Shown piece by piece: positions 37,197 through 43,708 of a stretch of 43,708 nucleotides of DNA (its first letter is position 1; each line of letters begins with the position of its first letter). Both the position numbers and the translations under genes were made by a program. Origin of the DNA: Gordonia effusa NBRC 100432. GTDB lineage: Bacteria > Actinomycetota > Actinomycetes > Mycobacteriales > Mycobacteriaceae. The stretch covers positions 1 through 43,708 of the forward strand of contig NZ_BAEH01000069.1 of assembly GCF_000241305.1 (NCBI RefSeq). The letters are read 5' to 3'. The notes under the pieces are model-generated. The model was not told the DNA's origin and made no database searches. It worked only from the letters and a program-made list of their open reading frames with translations.

Positions 37197-37574
37197 CTAT
37201 CCCAGTCCCGGCAATCCGCCACCGAGACCGTCGAGCCCGCCGGCGAGCGGCCCCATCTTCTCTTGGGCGAGCGCGTCTCGCTTTGCCGCCAGGTCGCCGA
37301 GGGCTCCGAGCACCAGATCCTGCAGGGTCTCGACATCGTCGGGATCGATGACCTTGGGGTCGATGGTGATCGCGGTGATGTCACCACCACCGGTACCGGT
37401 CACGGTCACCAGGCCATTGCCCGCGGTACCGGTGACCTCTGCGGCGGTCAGCTCGTTCTGAGCCGCGAGTAGCTGCTCCTGCATCTGCTGCGCCTGAGCT
37501 AGCAGACCCGCCATCGGATTATCGCCGCCAGCGCCGCCGCCGAACAGCTCGGAAGGATCAAAAGGTTGGTTCAC
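37197..37574 (-). CDS. YbaB/EbfC nucleoid-associated protein
   Basis: A 125-residue protein. GLLAQAQQMQEQLLAAQNELTAAEVTGTAGNGLVTVTGTGGGDITAITIDPKVI is the YbaB core (coiled helix, then strands), and DDVETLQDLVLGALGDLAAKRDALAQEKMG the C-terminal helix, ending in a Gly-rich tail. YbaB forms a DNA-binding tweezer dimer. GTG at 37574 is chosen (VNQPFDPSELFGGG); the ATG at 37514 would give a shorter form. It is cotranscribed with recR. Confidence 0.93.
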   Translation of the reverse strand: MNQPFDPSELFGGGAGGDNPMAGLLAQAQQMQEQLLAAQNELTAAEVTGTAGNGLVTVTGTGGGDITAITIDPKVIDPDDVETLQDLVLGALGDLAAKRDALAQEKMGPLAGGLDGLGGGLPGLG

Positions 37575-37633
37575 AGCACCCAGGATAGTGGCGGCCGCAT
37601 CTGATCGGCCGATCGACATGCGCGGATAGCTGC

Positions 37634-38782
37634 TTAAGCGGTTCCAAACGCCGCCGCGACCTGCTGCGCGGTCAAACCATAGTCGCTCAGTTCGTATTTG
37701 TGCTGCGGCTTTCGGTCACCGCTGCGACTTTCTTCGTCGAGCCGCACCATCTCGTTGCGAGCGGCGTCGGACAGGTCGGCACCAAGTGCCTGGTACACCC
37801 GCTCGACGGTTCCGAACGGGTCGGTGCGCAAGTCTTTGAAGTCGACGTCGACGAACTGCGCGGGATCGTAGTTGGCTCGGGCTTCCTCGAATGCCCGCAA
37901 TCCCCGCGACCACAACTCCAACTGTGTCTCACCCACGGCCGGACCGGTGAACTTTGTCGACCACCCCGGTGTCGCATGTTCGGCGAGACTGCACATCGAC
38001 GCGATAATCGTCTCCGGCGCGCGATGAGTCTGAATCACCAAAGCATCCGGATACGTCGCCATCAGCGCATCCAGCGCGAACAGATGGCTGGGATTCTTGA
38101 GCACCCAACGCTTTCCGGGATCATTCATCCCGATCAGCTGCAAGTTTCGACGGTGCCGTGCGTAAGCCGGTGTCCAATCCTGGGCAGCGAGCCATCGCGA
38201 ATACGTTGGCAGGTAAGCCAACGACTCGTACGAAATCGACATGACGTTCTGCCGCAACAACTGCCAGCATTCTTCGACCTCGCCCGCGTCCATATAGTGC
38301 AGCCCCATGAACTCCGGGTTCTCCACGTGATGGAGTTCGAGTCCCGAGTTGATCTGCTGATATACCGGGTTTTCCGACCAGGTTTCGCGCGGCGGTCGCG
38401 GCTGCGGGAACTCGGCCAGCCACATCTCCAACCCCTGATGGCCCGGGTCCGCGGTCAACAGCCGATGCAACGCGGTGGTCCCCGTCCGTGGCAACCCGGT
38501 CACGAAGATCGGCCGAGTGACCTCCACGTCGACATAGCCGGGATTCGCCTGCCACGACGCCTCACTCAGAAGACGGGCGACCAATGCACCCTTGAGGAAG
38601 TAGCGAAACATCTTGGAACCCAACGGCGTGAGTTCGGCATCGTCCCGATAGGACTGGAGCAAAATCTCCAACGGCTCACGGTAATCGTCGCCGCCGAAGT
38701 CGCTCAATCCAGTTGCGCGCGTGGCTGATTCGTGGAGTTCGTCGACGCTCCCCACGGATGTCCGCAAGCTGGTGTCAGTCAT
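37634..38782 (-). CDS. Sulfotransferase-family protein, Rv3529c-like
   Basis: A 382-residue protein of the Stf/sulfotransferase superfamily. PIFVTGLPRTGTTALHRLL is the 5'-phosphosulfate loop, and VLKNPSHLFALDALMATYPDALVIQTHRAPETIIASMCSL includes the 3'-phosphate site Arg. It would transfer sulfate from PAPS to a hydroxyl; target unknown. Length and its place after an SDR and a DUF1214-like gene fit Rv3529c, a KstR-controlled gene of the cholesterol locus (recall). ATG at 38782 overlaps the SDR gene by 8 bp; GTG at 38791 is the alternative. Last gene of the hsa operon. Confidence 0.85.
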   Translation of the reverse strand: MTDTSLRTSVGSVDELHESATRATGLSDFGGDDYREPLEILLQSYRDDAELTPLGSKMFRYFLKGALVARLLSEASWQANPGYVDVEVTRPIFVTGLPRTGTTALHRLLTADPGHQGLEMWLAEFPQPRPPRETWSENPVYQQINSGLELHHVENPEFMGLHYMDAGEVEECWQLLRQNVMSISYESLAYLPTYSRWLAAQDWTPAYARHRRNLQLIGMNDPGKRWVLKNPSHLFALDALMATYPDALVIQTHRAPETIIASMCSLAEHATPGWSTKFTGPAVGETQLELWSRGLRAFEEARANYDPAQFVDVDFKDLRTDPFGTVERVYQALGADLSDAARNEMVRLDEESRSGDRKPQHKYELSDYGLTAQQVAAAFGTA

Positions 38783-39554
38783 GGTACTCACCGCAGTTCA
38801 CATCAAGGGTGTGGCCGGTAATCGCGCTCGCCATCGACGATCCGAGGAAGACTACGGCTTCGGCGATCTCATCGGGCTCGGGCAGACGCTTGAGGTCGGA
38901 CTTACTGGCCGTCTGCTCGTAAACCTGTTCGGGGGTGATGCCGTACTTCTTGGCGACCTCTCCGAAATACCACTTGAGCTGATCGTCCCAGATATACCCC
39001 GGGGCAACGCTATTGACGCGAATCCCTTTGTCCCCCAACTCGGTAGCCAACGATTGAGACATCGCCAACAATGCCGACTTGGTGAGTTTGTAACTGCCGT
39101 ACCGCGGTTCGGAGTGACGGATCACCATCGAATTGATGTTGACGATCGCCCCCTTACTCTCGGCGAGCGATTCGGTGAAGCCTTTGATCACCCGCAAGGT
39201 GCCCAGTACGGTCAACTCGATGCTGGCGGTGATCTGGTCGAAGTCCGTGCGGCCCAAGGGTTTCATCGACGGCAGCGCGAAAGCGTTATTCACCACCACG
39301 TCGACGTGACCGAGTTCGCCGATGGTCTGTGCGACGAGGTTGTCCACGGCGGCGTCATCGGTGATGTCGGTGGGCACCACCAACGTCTTCCCGCCAAGAG
39401 CCTGTACCTGCGCCGCGACCTCTTGCAATCTCGATTCGGTACGGGCGGCGAGCACAACGGTTGCTCCGGCTGCCGCGGCGCGCAGACAGATCGAGCGTCC
39501 GAGACCCGGCCCGACGCCGGATACGACGACAACTTTGTCCGAGAGAATCCCCAC
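38775..39554 (-). CDS. Short-chain dehydrogenase/reductase, Rv3530c-like
   Basis: A 259-residue classical SDR. VVVVSGVGPGLGRSICL is the cofactor loop, VVVNNAFA the NNAG-like motif (NNAF here), INSM supplies the Ser, and YGSYKLTKSA the Tyr-Lys pair, so it should be active with NAD(H). The substrate is unknown; operon position suggests a steroid-derived hydroxyl or keto group. GTG at 39554 follows GAGGAAAGG by 7-9 nt. Matches Rv3530c in length and neighbours, as I recall. Confidence 0.87.
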   Translation of the reverse strand: MGILSDKVVVVSGVGPGLGRSICLRAAAAGATVVLAARTESRLQEVAAQVQALGGKTLVVPTDITDDAAVDNLVAQTIGELGHVDVVVNNAFALPSMKPLGRTDFDQITASIELTVLGTLRVIKGFTESLAESKGAIVNINSMVIRHSEPRYGSYKLTKSALLAMSQSLATELGDKGIRVNSVAPGYIWDDQLKWYFGEVAKKYGITPEQVYEQTASKSDLKRLPEPDEIAEAVVFLGSSMASAITGHTLDVNCGEYHD

Positions 39555-39569
39555 GGGATATTCCTTTCC

Positions 39570-40786
39570 TCAGCCGAGCATGCGCTGCGCGAATGCTCTC
39601 TGGCGCACCGCGATCCGATTTCGCCAGCCAGCGGCATCGATCTTGTTCTCGCCGTAGTACGGCAGATGCGCTTCCACATCACCGATATCGATCACCTGCG
39701 CCGTCGGGCCCAACTCGGGGCCGATCGCCTCATCTGTTCGCTGCCAACGAAATTGCAGGATGCCGCTGCGACGTCCGGTCGTCTCAACCCAATTGGCGAC
39801 GCCAGGGTTTTCGTTAGCCACCACCAGGCGGATCATGCCGTCTGGATCCACCTGTGCCTGAGCAGAATTCAGGCTTGTCTGGTGGTTAACGTAGTCGAGC
39901 GAGATGTACCACATACTCCCGAGTTGGAATCCCTGATAGGGCGCAGCAGATTTCGGGACGGTGATCACCATGGCCTCGTTGTCGGCAAGTCGAAAATGCC
40001 CGACCGAGGAGTACTGCGTCGACAACCCACCGGGAGTGCGACGCGGCGTGGTGAAGGTATTCACCGGTTCGTCGAGGTAGAACCACTTGGGAAAGTTGAA
40101 CCACGTATGGACCCGTGCCATAAGCATTTTCGCGGCGATCGCATAGCGTTTCGCCATCCGCGCGACGTCGGGTTCGGTCGGCGCGGTGCCGACCGAATCG
40201 ACTCGTTCGATGGTGACCGACCCCTTGGTTTCACTCGGCCAGTCGCTATAGACCTCGCGTACCGCGAGCATCGACGCGCCATCACCCAGCACGAAATAGT
40301 TCGGCGGAGGCGTTCCGTCGAGTGCGGGACCGAAGGTCAATTCAAACGAGCCGTCGTAGGCGATCGTCAGTCGGCGATCGTCGAAGGCATCGTCGCCGCC
40401 GGGCACCTCACTCGGCGTATAGTCACCGCGCAGCACCTGGAAGCTGAGATCGACTGTGCTGCCGCGCTTTCCACGCACAATATAGGTCGCGTCGGGCTCG
40501 ACGGTGGCGTGGTAGTAGAGGGTATCGGGATTGTCCAAGCCCATCTTCGCGTACGGACCGGTAGAGGTGACGAAATAGGGGTGACTCTTGCTGTGGGCTC
40601 GCGACAACTGCAAGATCGCCGACACGCTACCGGCCAAATAGTCGTAGCCCTCGGCCAGGTCCGCGTCAGTTTCGATGAATTCTGCTGACGCGATGAGCTT
40701 TTCGGCTTCGGCAACCGCATCGGTAAACGGCTTCGTCAGCAACGGACGCTGCCCCTGTTCAGCCGCCGGATCGGAACGTTCGTCAG

Positions 40787-40796
<10 letters not shown>
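39570..40796 (-). CDS. DUF1214-like protein, Rv3531c-like
   Basis: A 408-residue soluble protein. The first part has SAILQLSRAHSKSHPYFVTSTGPYAKMGLDNPDTLYYHATV and the last part a DUF1214-type region with MWYISLDYVNHQTSLN and VANENPGVANWVETTGRRSGILQFRWQRT. No catalytic residues can be named. The order with the SDR and sulfotransferase matches Rv3531c-Rv3530c-Rv3529c. GTG at 40796 has GGAGG 6 nt upstream and overlaps the hsaB end by 10 bp; GTG at 40790 is possible. Confidence 0.82.
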
Positions 40797-42348
<1,552 letters not shown>

Positions 42349-42357
42349 TTACTCAGA

Positions 42358-43548
42358 TCAGACCATCGTGTCGCCGATGGGAATGCCGAATTCGCCGTTT
42401 CCGTAGGCGACATACGCTCGTTCGGCGTCGTTGGCGGCATGGACCCGACCGGCGTGGGCGTCACGCCAGAAGCGCTGGATCGGGGTGCCGTTCTCCAGCG
42501 CATGAGCTCCAGAGTTCTCGAAGAGACGGTCGATGGCGGAGATGGAACGTCCCGTCGCCCGCACCTGATCGCGGCGAGCGGCCAGACGCAGTTCCATCGG
42601 GACCTCGCGGCCGGCCACGATCAAGTCGTACTCATCCTGCAGGTTGCCCGACAGTTGACGCCACGCGGCGTCGATGTCGCTGGACGCCTCGGCGATACGA
42701 ACCTTGGCGAATGGATCGTCCTTCGCCTTCTCGCCGGCATAGGCCGCGCGGACTCGCTTGCCCTGATGTTCGACATGCGCCTTGTAGGCGCCGTAGGCCA
42801 TCCCGACGATCGGGGCCGAAATGGTACTGGGATGGATTGTGCCCCATGGCATTTTGTATACCGGCGCGGTATTGCGCTCGAGGCCCGGCGCTTCGCCGAC
42901 GCTCATGGTTCGGAACGAGAGCATGCGATGACGCGGCACGAACGCATCTTTGACCTCGATGGTATTAGAGCTGGTGCCACGCAGTCCGACGACGTTCCAC
43001 ACGTCCTTGATGTTGTAGTCCGAACGCGGAATCAGGAAGCTCACGAAATCGACGGGCTTGCCGTTCTTGATGACCGGCCCGCCCACCACGACCCAGTCGG
43101 CGAGATTGCTGCCCGACGACCACGCCCACGAACCATTGACCTTGTAGCCACCGTCGACAACCTCACCCATCCCCATCGGCGCGTAGGACGACGAGATGCG
43201 CACCGACGGATCGGCGCCCCACACATCTTCCTGTGCTTGCTGGTCGAAGAGCGCCAGATGCCAGTTGTGGATGCCGACGATGCCCGAGACCCAACCGGTC
43301 GAGCCGCAGGCGGTGGAAATACGACGGACCGCCTCATAGAAGGTCACCGGGTCGACTTGAAATCCGCCCCACTGCTCGGGCTGCATGAGTTTGAAGAATC
43401 CGGCGCCGTCGAGGCTGCTCGCGGTTTCGTCGGACACGCGGCGCGCGTCTTCAGTCTCCTGCGCACGCTGCTCAAGTTCGGGCAGCAGCGCATTGATCTT
43501 CTCCAGAACAGCTTGTCCCTGCTCCGACGCACTCACGAATTCGGACAT
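42358..43548 (-). CDS. hsaA: 3-HSA hydroxylase, oxygenase component
   Basis: A 396-residue flavin-dependent monooxygenase of the acyl-CoA-dehydrogenase fold, closely like M. tuberculosis HsaA: GFFKLMQPEQWGGFQVDP, STACGSTGWVSGIVGIHNWHLALFD, DVWNVVGLRGTSSNTIEVKDAFVPRHR and the C-terminal RFWRDAHAGRVHAANDAERAYV. With HsaB it converts 3-HSA to the catechol 3,4-DHSA. AAGGAG precedes the ATG by about 8 nt. First gene of the operon; a KstR operator lies 95 bp upstream. Confidence 0.96.
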   Translation of the reverse strand: MSEFVSASEQGQAVLEKINALLPELEQRAQETEDARRVSDETASSLDGAGFFKLMQPEQWGGFQVDPVTFYEAVRRISTACGSTGWVSGIVGIHNWHLALFDQQAQEDVWGADPSVRISSSYAPMGMGEVVDGGYKVNGSWAWSSGSNLADWVVVGGPVIKNGKPVDFVSFLIPRSDYNIKDVWNVVGLRGTSSNTIEVKDAFVPRHRMLSFRTMSVGEAPGLERNTAPVYKMPWGTIHPSTISAPIVGMAYGAYKAHVEHQGKRVRAAYAGEKAKDDPFAKVRIAEASSDIDAAWRQLSGNLQDEYDLIVAGREVPMELRLAARRDQVRATGRSISAIDRLFENSGAHALENGTPIQRFWRDAHAGRVHAANDAERAYVAYGNGEFGIPIGDTMV

Positions 43549-43642
43549 CCGTCTCGCTCCTTGTCCCTGTTACAACTGGCCTCTACGACGCTTCGACGCG
43601 TCACATACTCGACGCCAGCGTGAACTGGCCTGTGGCTAAGAT

Positions 43643-43656
43643 TAGAACACGTTCTT
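43643..43656. promoter_or_regulatory. KstR operator upstream of hsaA
   Basis: TAGAACACGTTCTT matches the KstR palindrome TAGAACACGTTCTA (form TnnAACnnGTTnnA, from knowledge) at 13 of 14 positions. It lies between 95 and 108 bp before the hsaA start. KstR represses the cholesterol regulon until a steroid-CoA metabolite binds, so the whole six-gene operon should be induced on sterols. Confidence 0.88.
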
Positions 43657-43708
43657 ATTTCTGTCGAGCACTCGGCGAAACCGCAGGTTACCGCCACGAC
43701 GCTGCGGC

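Noticed and set aside
38721..40688. A 655-codon rightward open frame over the steroid operon
   Set aside because: It is antisense to the SDR and DUF1214-like genes, which have clear family motifs and coupled starts; its translation matches no family.

Overview
The window is chromosomal DNA from a high-GC actinobacterium of the mycolic-acid group (Mycobacteriales). A Gordonia- or Williamsia-like genus is my best guess, made without a database search. The grounds are the gene order asd-ask / leuA / murT-gatD / recR-ybaB, which as I recall matches Mycobacterium tuberculosis Rv3708c-Rv3716c; a KstR-type operator in front of hsaA-hsaC-hsaB; PapA-like acyltransferases; an EspR-like regulator; and a Rv0203-like hemophore-related protein. 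No rRNA, tRNA, CRISPR array, insertion sequence or phage gene was found.

Layout. 1-6.9 kb is accessory: the 3' part of an aldehyde dehydrogenase, a 29-bp tandem repeat, a small membrane protein, a membrane protein/TetR pair with a clear operator palindrome, a secreted beta-propeller-like protein, a secreted lipase and a formylglycine-generating enzyme homologue. 7.2-9.5 kb is the core ask-asd operon. 9.7-20.4 kb is an accessory block: a GT-C-like mannosyltransferase, a TetR-controlled efflux operon (DHA2 MFS plus FUSC protein), a hemophore-like protein and three stand-alone condensation-fold acyltransferases. 20.5-23 kb holds core leuA behind a leucine leader-peptide attenuator, plus a YchJ-like SEC-C protein. 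23-33.5 kb is a second accessory block: LysR, an ASCH protein, a WYL regulator with an exact in-frame repeat expansion facing an MFS pump, an EamA transporter, an HSL-type lipase, an EspR-like/ImmA/DUF6545-like module, a LuxR/pseudokinase pair and a RidA protein. 33.6-37.6 kb returns to core genes: murT-gatD for D-glutamate amidation of lipid II, then kinase, recR and ybaB. 37.6-43.7 kb is one six-gene leftward operon under a KstR operator: hsaA, hsaC, hsaB (steroid A/B-ring opening), then homologues of Rv3531c, Rv3530c and Rv3529c.

How genes work together. Ask and Asd supply aspartate semialdehyde for lysine, diaminopimelate, threonine and methionine; LeuA starts leucine synthesis; MurT/GatD amidate peptidoglycan precursors; RecR acts in recombination repair. 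HsaA/HsaB are the oxygenase and flavin reductase for 3-HSA, and HsaC cleaves the resulting catechol; hsaD, which would hydrolyse the product, is not in this operon.

The least explained parts are the EspR-like/ImmA/DUF6545 module with its LuxR/pseudokinase neighbours (29.6-33.0 kb), the three acyltransferases with no polyketide synthase or MmpL (16.0-20.4 kb), the hsa-Rv3531c-like fusion operon, a 142-bp composite palindromic element present in three copies, a set of two-stem intergenic hairpins, and a 39-bp duplicated gene end flanking the TetR module.
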